The notes: generated by a model from the letters alone, not told the origin. Positions 16,049 to 24,792 are shown, counted from the first letter of the stretch. The stretch is 64,000 nt of DNA from Bacillota bacterium (GCA_040757085.1 JBFLXJ010000017.1:276544-340543); one strand, 5' to 3'. Program-made: numbers and translations.

Positions 16049-16822
16049 ATGGCCACGGTCGTTTACGTCATGCCGGTCGACGCGCCGGCGGAGCGGCAGC
16101 AGAGGGTGAGAGATTACCTGGAATCTCTCGCGCATGCCGGGACCTCTGTTCGCGTGGTCGCGTTTCCGGGTGGTCCTTCTGACCTGGAGTATCACTGCCG
16201 GGAACACCGGGCGGTGACCTGGATGCTCGAGCAGTTGCCCGAAGTCGTCTCGGGTGCCCACGCGGTATGCGTAGGATGCTTCTACGATCCGGGTATACGA
16301 GAGTTGCGCGAAACGCTGGATGTGCCGGTTATAGGCATAGCCGAAGCCTCGTTCCAGGTGGCGAGCGCGGTGGCGCATAATTTCTCCGTGCTGGTGGGAC
16401 GGCGTAAGTGGATCCCGAAGATGTCCGATAACGCCCTCCTCTACGGCTTTGCTCACCGCATCTCGTCATGGCGGGTGGTGGAGGTATCGGTCGCCGAGTT
16501 GCACGCCCACCCCGATAGCGCGTACTCCGCCGTCCTGGAGGCTGCTCGCCGGGCAGTGGAAGATGACCGCGCCGAAGCACTGGTGTTGGGGTGTGCGGCC
16601 ATGGAAGGCATGGCTGCCCGGTTGCAGGATGCGCTGGGTGTACCTGTCATCGATCCCGTGGTCGCGGGTTTCAAGGTGGCGGAGATGCTCGGGCACCTGT
16701 ATGAGAAGGTCCGCCTGGGGACCAGCAAGGTGGGGGACTATACTTGTCCTCAGCAGCACACGATAGCGCAGCGCGCCGGCGCGCGATGCGGCAAGGCAGG
16801 TGGTATTTACGCAAGTACTTGA
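16049..16822 (+). CDS. Aspartate/glutamate racemase-family protein
   Basis: About 257 residues. Both catalytic cysteines are visible: VCVGCFYDPGIRELRE (about residue 77) and ALVLGCAAMEGMA (about 187), with VPVIGIAEASFQVA and VPVIDPVVAGFKVAE after each. The superfamily includes amino-acid and hydantoin racemases, arylmalonate decarboxylase and maleate isomerase, so the reaction is not fixed. The start is uncertain: ATG 16049 is preferred because MATVVYVMPVD begins the first strand; an in-frame GTG at 16004 would add 15 unrelated residues. Its end overlaps the nitroreductase start by 23 bases, so the two are coupled. Confidence 0.82.
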   Translation: MATVVYVMPVDAPAERQQRVRDYLESLAHAGTSVRVVAFPGGPSDLEYHCREHRAVTWMLEQLPEVVSGAHAVCVGCFYDPGIRELRETLDVPVIGIAEASFQVASAVAHNFSVLVGRRKWIPKMSDNALLYGFAHRISSWRVVEVSVAELHAHPDSAYSAVLEAARRAVEDDRAEALVLGCAAMEGMAARLQDALGVPVIDPVVAGFKVAEMLGHLYEKVRLGTSKVGDYTCPQQHTIAQRAGARCGKAGGIYAST

Positions 16823-17348
16823 GGCGATCCGCCAGCGGCGCAGCGTACGGAGCTTCAAGCCGGAGCCACTGACCCGGGAGCAGCTCGAGACTATCCTGGA
16901 GGCTGCGGTGTGGGCTCCATCTGGAGGCAACCGCCAGGCCTGGCGCTTTGTGGTGGTGACGGACCCGCGCCGCATAGGGGCCGTGAGGGCGTTGTCGCCG
17001 GGGATGCCGGGTATTCCGACTGCCGTGGTCGTGGCGTGCAGTGATCTGGGGCTATCGTCCGGGGGCGCGGGCAAACCGGAGGGGGAAGCCGTTGTTCTGT
17101 GCGATGTTTCCATGGCGTGCCAGAACATGATGCTTGCCGCGTGGTCGCTGGGTATCGGCTCCTGCGTCATCAGGTCATTCAGCCAGCTGGGAGTCGCCCG
17201 GTTACTGGGGTTGCCCGAAGGGATCAGGCCGGAATTGCTGGTGGCGCTGGGATATCCCGCCCGTATCCCGCCGGCGCCCCCTCGCCGGCCGATGGAGGAA
17301 GTGGTTCACTGGGAGACCATCGGGGGGCATGGGAACCATGGCGGTTGA
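16800..17348 (+). CDS. Nitroreductase-family FMN oxidoreductase
   Basis: 182 residues with the nitroreductase fold: AIRQRRSVRSFKPEPLTREQ (FMN phosphate Arg), AAVWAPSGGNRQAWRFVVV and the C-terminal AWSLGIGSCVIRSF ... LPEGIRPELLVALGYPA. These homodimers reduce nitro compounds, quinones or flavin-linked substrates with NAD(P)H. GTG 16800 lies inside the racemase 3' end, and the stop overlaps the DUF6092 start, so all three are tightly coupled. A specific substrate cannot be deduced. Confidence 0.88.
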   Translation: MVFTQVLEAIRQRRSVRSFKPEPLTREQLETILEAAVWAPSGGNRQAWRFVVVTDPRRIGAVRALSPGMPGIPTAVVVACSDLGLSSGGAGKPEGEAVVLCDVSMACQNMMLAAWSLGIGSCVIRSFSQLGVARLLGLPEGIRPELLVALGYPARIPPAPPRRPMEEVVHWETIGGHGNHGG

Positions 17349-17661
17349 ACAAAGAGAAAAGGCCCGGGACATGCTGTTCCACTACCTGTGCTACCTGGCG
17401 ACCAGTGCGTCCGGTCTGGTTCACGAGCCGCCCATTTACGGCCCCTACCGCCTGGTGGATGCTGCGGAGCGCCTCATTTCCGTGATGGGCGAACTGGGGC
17501 TGAGCGACGGATTCCTGGATGAGGTGGGCCGTTTCATCGCCCAGGAGAAGGAAACCATGATGACTGACGAGGGCCGTTTTGTCGCGTTTCTGGACGAACT
17601 GGTCGAGAAGCTTGCCGGTCGTCTGCGCGATTCACTGAGCCAGGGCGGCCCGTGCACTTGA
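17338..17661 (+). CDS. DUF6092-family protein
   Basis: 107 residues, all helical: FHYLCYLATSASGLVHEPPIYGPYRLVDAAERL, LGLSDGFLDEVGRFIAQEK. I match this to DUF6092 from its pattern (YGPxRLVDxxxRLI); the function of the family is unknown. ATG 17338 overlaps the nitroreductase stop by 11 bases. The last codons contain the -35 box of the downstream tRNA promoter. Confidence 0.7.
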   Translation: MAVEQREKARDMLFHYLCYLATSASGLVHEPPIYGPYRLVDAAERLISVMGELGLSDGFLDEVGRFIAQEKETMMTDEGRFVAFLDELVEKLAGRLRDSLSQGGPCT

Positions 17662-17686
17662 CGGTGATTGGCCGGGGGTATAGAAT
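17658..17686 (+). promoter_or_regulatory. Sigma-A promoter of the second tRNA cluster (TTGACG-17-TAGAAT)
   Basis: TTGACG at 17658-17663 and TAGAAT at 17681-17686 are separated by 17 bases, 60 bases upstream of tRNA-Gly. The -35 overlaps the end of the DUF6092 gene. Confidence 0.75.
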
Positions 17687-17745
17687 TAACTGTGCGGGCA
17701 CGCGATCCGCAGGTGCGTTGACCAGCTTGACAACGGGGTTTGCGA

Positions 17746-17820
17746 GCGGAAGTAGCTCAGTGGTAGAGCATCGCCTTGCCAAGGCGAGGGCCGCGGGTTC
17801 GAATCCCGTCTTCCGCTCCA
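17746..17820 (+). tRNA. tRNA-Gly (anticodon GCC)
   Basis: Acceptor arms GCGGAAG and CTTCCGC, anticodon loop TTGCCAA (GCC at 17778-17780), T-arm GCGGGTTCGAATCCCGT, encoded CCA at 17818-17820. Confidence 0.97.
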
Positions 17821-17829
17821 GAGTTTTAG

Positions 17830-17904
17830 GGCGACGTAGCCAAGTGGCAAGGCAGGGGTCTGCAAAACCCCGATTCCCCGGTTCGAATCCGGGCGTCGCC
17901 TCCA
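17830..17904 (+). tRNA. tRNA-Cys (anticodon GCA)
   Basis: Acceptor arms GGCGACG and CGTCGCC, anticodon loop CTGCAAA (GCA at 17862-17864), encoded CCA at 17902-17904. Confidence 0.97.
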
Positions 17905-17908
17905 GGGT

Positions 17909-17983
17909 GGGCGGTTAGCTCAGAGGGAGAGCACCGATCTGACGCGTCGGGGGTCACAGGTTCGATCCCTGTACCGCCCACCA
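17909..17983 (+). tRNA. tRNA-Val (anticodon GAC)
   Basis: Acceptor arms GGGCGGT and ACCGCCC as in the first tRNA-Val, anticodon arm CCGAT-CTGACGC-GTCGG (GAC at 17941-17943), encoded CCA at 17981-17983. The body closely resembles tRNA-Val(TAC) at 10953, so the two likely arose by duplication. Confidence 0.95.
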
Positions 17984-17994
17984 CCAGGAGATGG

Positions 17995-18023
17995 GGCCGG
18001 CGGTTGCGTCGGCCTTTTCATTT
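17995..18023 (+). terminator. Terminator of the second tRNA cluster
   Basis: GGCCG at 17995-17999 pairs with CGGCC at 18010-18014, followed by TTTTCATTT. It is close behind the last tRNA. Confidence 0.6.
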
Positions 18024-18291
18024 CTGTGGGAGCTCGCGGCCGGGCAAGCGGTGGGTCTCAAAGTGGTCGCCCGGGAGTGGTTTTTCCAGCGATTGGGTAG
18101 CCGACCCGCGCAGGCCGCGTCAAGGGGAAAACCGACGCAGGATGGGACCGGCACGGGAAGATATGGCCGGCATTTGTGCCGGCTGCTCTTAGTATTGGGA
18201 AAATAGCCGAGTATACAGGTCGGGGGCCGATTGCATAATATCGTGGCGCCGGGCGAGATGCTCTGAGACAGTCAGGCGTTGGAGGAAGGCC

Positions 18292-19140
18292 GTGCTGACC
18301 ATAGCAGCATCTGCCAACGTGGACCGCCTGCGCGAGCGTCTGGAGCACGGGCTGCGAGAACTGGAACGCCAGGGTCTCCGGGTGGTCCAGAAGGAGCAGA
18401 CCCGCGGGCCGTACACTTTTGTTTCCGTAGGCGTGCAGGGGGTGCGTGCTGAGGCCTGCTGGAAATGGCAGGCAATACTTCGGCGCCAGGTGGCGGCCAT
18501 CCTGTGCGAGGTGATCGTTTCAGATTTCCGCGAGTTTTTCCTGCAGCGCATCGTGGCCAGCCGCTACCCGCAATTGGGCCTGCAGGAAAGGCAAACCGTG
18601 GTCAGGTACGCACAGCACTCCCTGGCGGATGCCGAGGTCTGGGAGGCATTCCGGCGGTGGATACTCCTGCGGCTGCTCGACTACATGCAGGACAACCGCC
18701 AGCTGATCGTTGAGGGATTCATCACCTTTCGGCTGAAGGAGTACGTCGAGCACCTGGAAGAGGCGGTGGAGAGAGCCATAGACGAGATCCTGCTGGAGAA
18801 GGAGTATCAGGAATTCGTGCGCCTGTTGCAGTGTTTCGTGGCTGCCCAGGAGCCGCGGGTGCTCGAGGTCCACCTGATCTGCCGGGATACCGGGCTGTTC
18901 CTGGAAGATGCAGATCGCCGTTCCCTGAGTCTCCAAGTTCCGGCTTCGCTGGAGGGCGGGGTACGGCCCGAGGACCTGGTGGTGTCGGGCTTGGTGAGCC
19001 TGGCACCCAGCCGGGTGATAATCCACGGTACCGCCGCCAGCGACGACGACCGGGCCGTGGTAGATGCGGTTATGAAAATCTTCGCCGAGCGCGCCAGCAC
19101 CTGCCCGGGATGCGCCCGGTGCTCCCCCTTTCCTACATAA
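18292..19140 (+). CDS. ytxC: YtxC-family sporulation-associated protein
   Basis: 282 residues of the YtxC family, found in spore formers and often next to thrS. The recognisable core is the middle and C-terminal part: LDYMQDNRQLIVEGFITFRL, KEYVEHLEEAVERAIDEILLEKEYQEFVRLL and QEPRVLEVHLICR, with ASRVIIHGTAA-type ending. GTG 18292 follows a GGAAGG. Biochemical role is unknown. Here thrS is ~9 kb away, with competence, sporulation and tungstate genes between them. Confidence 0.82.
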   Translation: MLTIAASANVDRLRERLEHGLRELERQGLRVVQKEQTRGPYTFVSVGVQGVRAEACWKWQAILRRQVAAILCEVIVSDFREFFLQRIVASRYPQLGLQERQTVVRYAQHSLADAEVWEAFRRWILLRLLDYMQDNRQLIVEGFITFRLKEYVEHLEEAVERAIDEILLEKEYQEFVRLLQCFVAAQEPRVLEVHLICRDTGLFLEDADRRSLSLQVPASLEGGVRPEDLVVSGLVSLAPSRVIIHGTAASDDDRAVVDAVMKIFAERASTCPGCARCSPFPT

Positions 19141-19199
19141 GAGGGCCCCGCGCAAACCTCGCGCCAGGAAATGGGAGCCACGGAATCGAATATTAGCAC

Positions 19200-21797
19200 A
19201 TGATGTCAGGAGCGCCACTTGTTCCCATTGCCCTGGTCTGGGTGAGCGGGATGGCTGCGGCCCGGCTCACGTGGGGTTACCCGGCGGCTCCGGCCGCGTG
19301 GGGCCTGGCGGCAGCTTTTGCCGTGGGGCTGGCGTGGTTGACGTGGGTGCGGGCAGCCCTGAAGGCCCGGCCCAGTACGGCGGCACGCCGGCACCGGGAG
19401 GGGATGGTGGGTGCCGGTCCCGTGTACGCCTGGCGGCGGTTGGCCGGGACAGTGTTGTTCCTGGTCGCCACCGGGCTGGTGGGTGGCTGGTATTATCTGG
19501 GGTGGAGGCTGGCCCTCGCGGGGGAGGTGGCGTCCCTGCTAGGGGAGCCGCGCGAGTGGTGCGGTACCGTGATCCGGGAGCCTGTGGTGCGGGAGGGGCG
19601 GCTGGAGGCCGTGCTCCGGTCACAGCATGTGGTAACCCCGGCCCGGGGCGCGATACATCCGACACGGGACCCGGTGGCGGCCACGGTTCTGGTAAGGGTG
19701 GCCAGCTGGAACCGGCGGGCTCCCGGAGTGGGAGAGATGGTGTCCGTGTACGGGACGGCCGCCTGGCCATCTCCCCCGCGCAATCCGGGAGAGTTCGACT
19801 ACGCCGGGTGGTTGCGGGCCCAGGGCATCTCTGCCATCGTGTACGCCCAGGCCCCGGGGTCCCTGCAGGTCTGCGGCGCGGGGAAGCTGGGGCCCACCGC
19901 CAGGGTGGCCGCCTGGTTGCGGGCCCATTTCCTGGCCGGGGTGCGCCGGTACCTGCCCGAGGGCGAGGGGGCGGTTGTGGAGGGTATGGTCCTCGGGATG
20001 CGGTCGGGACTCTCTCCCGATCTGGAGGAGGCCTTCCGCCGCTCCGGCCTGATCCACCTCCTGGCGGTGAGCGGCTCTAACGTAGCCCTGGTAGCGAGAG
20101 TGGTCCGGTCTCTGCTGGGGTGGGCAGGAGTGCGGCCGGCCCTGGCGGGAGCACTGTTGGGTACCTGGGTATTCGCGGCTGCCGCCTCAGGAGGAGCCTC
20201 GGTCGGTCGAGCGGCGGTGATGGCGACGGTGATGTTGCTGGGGAAGTTACTGGGGCGGCCCGCTCACCCTCTGAACAGCCTGGCCCTGGCGGTGGTCTTC
20301 CTCACCGTCCTCAATGCGTCGAGCTGGGAGGATCCCGGGTTCTGGCTCTCCGTGGCCGCCACGGCAGGTATCCTGGGGATGTCCGGTTCGTCCCGCTTTC
20401 CGCCAGGTCCGACCACAGCGGAATCAAATGGGGGGGCGCGCCTTCTCTGCGTTGAGAGGGGTGGTCTCGAGGTAGTACTTGCCAGCCTGGTACGTGCTGG
20501 CAGGGAAGTCCTGGCCGTTACCTGTGCCGCCCAGGCGGCCGTGTTGCCCGTGTCCCTCTACCACTTCCAGCAGGCCTGCCTGGTTGCACCCCTGAGCAAC
20601 CTCCTGGTGTTCCCCCTGGTGGGGGTAACCACCGTGGGCGGGATGGCATCTGCTTGTGTCGCCTCGTTCCACCCGGCGCTGGGGGTGGGGTTCTGGCCCC
20701 TGGGACTGGTGGTGCGGGTGATGGTGCATCTGGCCAGGTTCTGGAGTGAGTTCCCGGGTGCGGCGGTGGTCATGCCCGCGCCACGCTGGCCGCACGTTGT
20801 GGCGTACTACCTGGTCCTGGCCTGGTGGTGGGGCTGGCTCAAGTCGTCGTTGCTGCCGCGGCGCGGTCCCTGGACGCGTCCGCGGGTGGTCCTGGCCGTT
20901 CTGGTGGCCGTGGTGGCGCTGGCCCTGGGGGTGGCGACCGCACCTCCCCGCCATGTCCTCCAGGTGGTTTTCTTTTCCGTGGGGCAGGGAGACGCCATCC
21001 TGCTCTGGCGTCCCGGAGGACCCGCCATGCTGGTGGATTGCGGGCCGGCCGGCGACAGGTACGACGCCGGTGCCGATACCGTGGTCCCCTATTTGCACCG
21101 GCAGGGGATCCGACGCCTCGATCTGCTCGTGATCACCCACGGCCACGCCGATCATGCCGGGGGCGCCGCGGCGGTGATGCAGAACATCCCCGTCAGGGAG
21201 TTGTGGCTGGGGCCGGGCGTGGTGGCAGAAGGCCCCGCTGGTGTGGTACGGCGGCCTGAGGCCGGGTGGAGTAAGACCCTGGCGCCGGCCTGGGAGGTGC
21301 TGGTGCTCCATCCTGCTCCGGATGCCACGTCCGGGATGACGGCGGCACAGGTGCCTGGCGCAGTGGCGCGGCCGGGGGACCCTGGAGAAGACGCTGAGTA
21401 TGCTGACGACGGGCAAAACGACATGTCCCTCGTGTTGCTGGTCAGGTACGGCGAGACCCGCATCGTGCTGGCGGGTGATCTGGAACGGGAAGGCGAGGAG
21501 GTATTTCTTCTGCAGGCGGAGCGGTACTGCTCCGGCGGGATAGACCTGCTGAAGGTTCCCCACCACGGGGGTGGTACCTCCTGCGGGGAGGCATTCCTGC
21601 AGAGGGTGCGCCCCCGCATTGCCGTGATTCAGGTGGGGCGCAATCCCTTTGGCCACCCCTGTGGGGAAACGCTCCGGCGCCTTGGCCAGGCGGGGGCGCA
21701 GGTGTGGCGGACGGACCTGCACGGCGCGGTGGTGGCGCGTACCGATGGCTGCTACCTCACCGTGCGCAGTATTCTCCCCGCTGGCCCCGGGCGCTAG
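19200..21797 (+). CDS. comEC: ComEC/Rec2 DNA-uptake channel protein
   Basis: 865 residues, full length for ComEC, the inner-membrane channel that takes up single-stranded DNA. Order of parts: N-terminal membrane segments and an OB-like domain (about 100-220), the competence domain with several membrane helices and the VSGSNVALVARVV motif (about residue 285), then a C-terminal metallo-beta-lactamase-like domain (about 580-860) with VGQGDAILLW, the metal site THGHADHAGG and HHGG. ATG 19200 is accepted; ATG 19203 is equally possible. Competence is suggested but not proven, since other com genes are outside the window. Confidence 0.93.
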   Translation: MMSGAPLVPIALVWVSGMAAARLTWGYPAAPAAWGLAAAFAVGLAWLTWVRAALKARPSTAARRHREGMVGAGPVYAWRRLAGTVLFLVATGLVGGWYYLGWRLALAGEVASLLGEPREWCGTVIREPVVREGRLEAVLRSQHVVTPARGAIHPTRDPVAATVLVRVASWNRRAPGVGEMVSVYGTAAWPSPPRNPGEFDYAGWLRAQGISAIVYAQAPGSLQVCGAGKLGPTARVAAWLRAHFLAGVRRYLPEGEGAVVEGMVLGMRSGLSPDLEEAFRRSGLIHLLAVSGSNVALVARVVRSLLGWAGVRPALAGALLGTWVFAAAASGGASVGRAAVMATVMLLGKLLGRPAHPLNSLALAVVFLTVLNASSWEDPGFWLSVAATAGILGMSGSSRFPPGPTTAESNGGARLLCVERGGLEVVLASLVRAGREVLAVTCAAQAAVLPVSLYHFQQACLVAPLSNLLVFPLVGVTTVGGMASACVASFHPALGVGFWPLGLVVRVMVHLARFWSEFPGAAVVMPAPRWPHVVAYYLVLAWWWGWLKSSLLPRRGPWTRPRVVLAVLVAVVALALGVATAPPRHVLQVVFFSVGQGDAILLWRPGGPAMLVDCGPAGDRYDAGADTVVPYLHRQGIRRLDLLVITHGHADHAGGAAAVMQNIPVRELWLGPGVVAEGPAGVVRRPEAGWSKTLAPAWEVLVLHPAPDATSGMTAAQVPGAVARPGDPGEDAEYADDGQNDMSLVLLVRYGETRIVLAGDLEREGEEVFLLQAERYCSGGIDLLKVPHHGGGTSCGEAFLQRVRPRIAVIQVGRNPFGHPCGETLRRLGQAGAQVWRTDLHGAVVARTDGCYLTVRSILPAGPGR

Positions 21798-22237
21798 CGG
21801 TCCACCGGGGAGGCCCGGACGTAGTAGGCCACCTTTTCGGAGGCCATGACGGCGTCCACCGACAGGACGTACTCGCGCTGGCCCGCTGTCACCCGGCGAC
21901 CGTGCAGCAGATTGTGGAGCAGGAAGGGATCGAGTTGGCGTACCGGCCTCCCCAACAGGTGGCGGGTCAACTCCGAAGCCTGGCGGGTGATGGTGAGCCG
22001 AGCCTCGGGATCGGGGCACAGGACCAGGCAGTCCACCTCCTTCACCACCAGTTGGGCCGGTTCGGCCCGGGCCAGGCTTTCGGCCCGGGCCTTCTCCTGC
22101 TCTAGTTCCTGGCGGGCGGCTTCCAGATCCAGGGCCATCTGGCGAAGCCGTGCCGAGAAGAAGGGGACTACCAGCCAGGCGCCCACACACACCCCCAGGA
22201 GGAACGCGCTGAGCGCCCGCACCAGGGCCCGGGTCAA
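21794..22237 (-). CDS. YtrI-like membrane-anchored coiled-coil sporulation protein
   Basis: About 147 residues: an N-terminal membrane segment (ALSAFLLGVCVGAWLVVPFF), a charged coiled coil (ALDLEAARQELEQEKARAES) and a small globular C-terminus. It lies directly downstream of ytrH, as ytrI does in Bacillus; similarity in sequence is weak, so the name rests on architecture and position. TTG 22237 is chosen because GGAGGGGGG lies just upstream, while the ATG at 22279 lacks a good site. The last 4 bases overlap the 3' end of comEC on the other strand. Confidence 0.6.
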   Translation of the reverse strand: MTRALVRALSAFLLGVCVGAWLVVPFFSARLRQMALDLEAARQELEQEKARAESLARAEPAQLVVKEVDCLVLCPDPEARLTITRQASELTRHLLGRPVRQLDPFLLHNLLHGRRVTAGQREYVLSVDAVMASEKVAYYVRASPVDR

Positions 22238-22306
22238 GTTACCCCCCTCCACCCGGCAGGGCATTCGCCCCCTCCCCACAAAGGTAGTAACCCCCTGTCC
22301 CGCAGG

Positions 22307-22633
22307 TCATTCGCCCCCTACGCCGCGCAGGAGCAAGTATCCCAGGTGGGCCCCGGAAAAGGCCGCGAGCAAGTAAATCAACTGGCGGATCATGGGGCGC
22401 ACTTCTCCGCCCAGGATTCCCGCTTCCAGGGTTTGAAACGTGGCGAAGGTTCCCCCGAGGGCCGTCACCATCCCCCAGATCTTCAGCCTGCCGGCGATCT
22501 GGGCCAGGGAGCGGACGGGGTGGGGTTCCACCAGGGCCATGCCCAGGTACCCTGCGACGCTGCCGCCTATCACCACGCCCAGGGCCAGGAAGAAGGCTTC
22601 CGCCAGTTGGGCGGCGAACTGCTGCACCGACAT
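22307..22633 (-). CDS. ytrH: YtrH-family sporulation protein
   Basis: 108 residues with three membrane segments and the YtrH pattern: FFLALGVVIGGSVAGYLG, the conserved RLKIWGMVTALGGTFATFQ, ILGGEVRPMIRQLIYLLAAFSGAHLGY. In Bacillus subtilis ytrH is a mother-cell sporulation gene needed for efficient spore formation. It forms an apparent two-gene operon with the YtrI-like gene, 69 bases downstream. Confidence 0.85.
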   Translation of the reverse strand: MSVQQFAAQLAEAFFLALGVVIGGSVAGYLGMALVEPHPVRSLAQIAGRLKIWGMVTALGGTFATFQTLEAGILGGEVRPMIRQLIYLLAAFSGAHLGYLLLRGVGGE

Positions 22634-22775
22634 CCCCGTATACTTCTACCTGGACTGCGGCCGGGATATTACATAAGGGAAGTGAGGCCGCCCGGCCCGT
22701 CCGGCAACCGTGAAAGCCTGCCCCGGGGGCCCCCTGCGGGGATGTGAAGGCGATTGCCAGGGAAGACCGGGGCGG

Positions 22776-23135
22776 ATGGGTGGTGGGAATGTGCGGGCGC
22801 ATGCCAAAGTGTGGTTGGAAGAAGGGGGCCGGCTCGTCTTTGGCGAGGGAGCCTGTCAACTGCTGGCGGGGATCAAGCAGCAGGGGTCCATCAGCCGGGC
22901 AGCCGAAGACCTGCATATGTCGTACCGGATGGCCTGGGGGGTAATCCGGAAGCTGGAGACCAGGCTGGGACATTCGCTGGTGAGCAGCCGGGTGGGCGGG
23001 GAAGAAGGAGGCGGTACCGTCCTCACCCCGGCGGGGGAGGATCTCCTCGCCCGTTTTCAGGAGCTGCAACGGCGGGTGGATGAGTTCGCCCAGGCGGCGT
23101 TCCGGGAGATATTCGGACCCGCCGCGGCCGGGTAG
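22776..23135 (+). CDS. ModE-like single-domain HTH regulator
   Basis: About 119 residues consisting of the N-terminal ModE/LysR-type winged helix only: GRLVFGEGACQLLAGIKQQGSISRAAEDLHMSYRMAWGVIRKLE, then LTPAGEDLLARFQEL. The molybdate-binding MOP domains of full ModE are absent. It lies directly upstream of tupABC, so control of tungstate or molybdate uptake is likely. ATG 22776 is preferred; the frame extends upstream with no family similarity. Confidence 0.82.
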   Translation: MGGGNVRAHAKVWLEEGGRLVFGEGACQLLAGIKQQGSISRAAEDLHMSYRMAWGVIRKLETRLGHSLVSSRVGGEEGGGTVLTPAGEDLLARFQELQRRVDEFAQAAFREIFGPAAAG

Positions 23136-23232
23136 TCGGGCGCGGCCGGGCGCGGTGCCGGCAGGAATGCGGGGGGACCAGGACGAATAAGACAGCGGTA
23201 TGTGTGACCAAGCATATCGGTGGAGGCATCAG

Positions 23233-24096
23233 GTGCGGAAGGTCATGGGGAACCGGGTAGAGAAGGTGACCGTGGTGGCGGGACTTATCCTGTTGCTGCT
23301 GGCGGGGGTGGCCTGTTCTCAACCCGACAGAGAGGTCATCCTGGCCACCACCACCAGCACTCAGGACAGCGGGCTCCTCGATGTGCTGGTTCCCCGGTTC
23401 GAGGAGAAAACCGGGTACAGGGTGAAGGTGATCGCCGTGGGCACCGGGCAGGCCCTGGCCATGGCGAAGGAGGGCAATGCGGACGTGGTGCTGGTACATG
23501 CACCCCAGGCGGAAAAGCAGGCGGTGGCGGAGGGGTACTGCGTTGACCGGCGCCTGGTCATGCACAACGATTTCATCATCGTGGGGCCGCCTTCTGACCC
23601 CGCCGGCATCAGGGGAAAAAGGAGGGCGGTGGAGGCGCTGCGGGCCATCGCTGCCAGCCGCTCTCCCTTCGTTTCCCGCGGGGATGATTCGGGTACCCAC
23701 AAGATGGAGCTGTCGCTGTGGAAGAAGGTCGGGATAAGTCCCTCGCCGGGTGATTGGTACATCCAGTCGGGCTCCGGGATGGGTCTCACCCTCAACCTGG
23801 CCTCTGAGAAGGGTGGATACACCATCACCGACCGGGCCACTTACCTGGCTGCCCGCAAGAACCTGCAGCTTGACGTGATGGTGGAAGGGGACGGCGCGCT
23901 GCTCAACATCTACCACGTCATGCTGGTGAACCCCGAGAAGTTCCCCCACGTGAACGAGAAAGGAGCTCGGGCCTTCTCCGACTTCATGGTCTCGCCCGAA
24001 ACCCAAAAGGTGATAGGCGAGTTCGGGGTTGACAGGTTCGGGCAGCCCCTGTTCTTCCCGGACGCCGGAAAGAGCGAAGAAGAATTGGGAGGGTAA
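23233..24096 (+). CDS. tupA: Tungstate ABC transporter substrate-binding lipoprotein
   Basis: 287 residues. Signal peptide with lipobox LLAGVAC, then the oxyanion-binding signature TTTSTQDSGLLDVLVP (about residues 39-54), GTGQALAMAKEGNADVVLVHAP, RGDDSGTHKMELSLW and GMGLTLNLASEKGGYTITDRA. The TTTST-x-DSG motif is diagnostic of TupA/WtpA-type tungstate binders. GTG 23233 is chosen because GGAGG lies 6 bases upstream; the ATG at 23200 has no such site. First gene of a three-gene operon; TupB starts 3 bases after its stop. Tungsten supply suggests W-dependent oxidoreductases elsewhere in the genome. Confidence 0.92.
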   Translation: MRKVMGNRVEKVTVVAGLILLLLAGVACSQPDREVILATTTSTQDSGLLDVLVPRFEEKTGYRVKVIAVGTGQALAMAKEGNADVVLVHAPQAEKQAVAEGYCVDRRLVMHNDFIIVGPPSDPAGIRGKRRAVEALRAIAASRSPFVSRGDDSGTHKMELSLWKKVGISPSPGDWYIQSGSGMGLTLNLASEKGGYTITDRATYLAARKNLQLDVMVEGDGALLNIYHVMLVNPEKFPHVNEKGARAFSDFMVSPETQKVIGEFGVDRFGQPLFFPDAGKSEEELGG

Positions 24097-24099
24097 AGG

Positions 24100-24792
24100 T
24101 TGGAACTCATCTGGGATGGCCTGCGCACGGCCCTGGCGCTCATGGTCAGGCTGGATCGGGAAGTCCTGGCGATATCGGGGCTGACCCTCAGGGTATCCGG
24201 GCTTGCCACCGCGGCGGCGCTCGCCCTGGGCCTTCTCACCGGGGCGGCCCTGGCCCTGGGGAGGTTCCCGGGGCAGCGCTTCCTCCAGAGCGTGATCAAC
24301 GCCGGGATGGGACTACCACCCGTGGTGGTCGGGCTGGGAGTTAGCCTTCTCCTCTGGCGCAGTGGCCCGCTGGGGTGGTTGCGCCTGATGTACACACCTG
24401 CTGCCATGGTGCTGGCCCAGTTCCTGATCGCTTACCCGGTGATGGCGGGGCTGAGCGCGGCGGCGCTCCAACAGGTGGGCCCCGGCTTTCGGCTTCAGGT
24501 CGAGGCCATGGGCGCCAGCCGCGTCCAACTGCTCTCTGCCATGCTGTGGGAGGCGCGCTACGGGGTGCTGGGGGCCGTGATCGCCAGTTTCGGTAGCGTG
24601 ATCTCCGAGGTGGGCGCCTCCATGATGGTGGGGGGCAACGTGGTGGGGCAGACCCGGGTTCTCACCACCGCCATTGTCCTGGAGGTGAACCGGGGCAACT
24701 TCGACATGGCCATCGCCCTCAGCCTCATCCTCCTGGGTTTGACCTACGGTGCGGCAGCCGCCCTCACACTCATTCAGCAACGTAAGCGATGA
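24100..24792 (+). CDS. tupB: Tungstate ABC transporter permease
   Basis: 230 residues with about five membrane helices. The permease EAA loop reads VEAMGASRVQLLSAMLWEAR, ending in a G-containing cytosolic helix that docks to the ATPase. LPPVVVGLGVSLLLWRSGPLG is characteristic of TupB. TTG 24100 follows GGGAGGGTAAAGG. Acts in the membrane with TupA and the following ATPase. Confidence 0.92.
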   Translation: MELIWDGLRTALALMVRLDREVLAISGLTLRVSGLATAAALALGLLTGAALALGRFPGQRFLQSVINAGMGLPPVVVGLGVSLLLWRSGPLGWLRLMYTPAAMVLAQFLIAYPVMAGLSAAALQQVGPGFRLQVEAMGASRVQLLSAMLWEARYGVLGAVIASFGSVISEVGASMMVGGNVVGQTRVLTTAIVLEVNRGNFDMAIALSLILLGLTYGAAAALTLIQQRKR

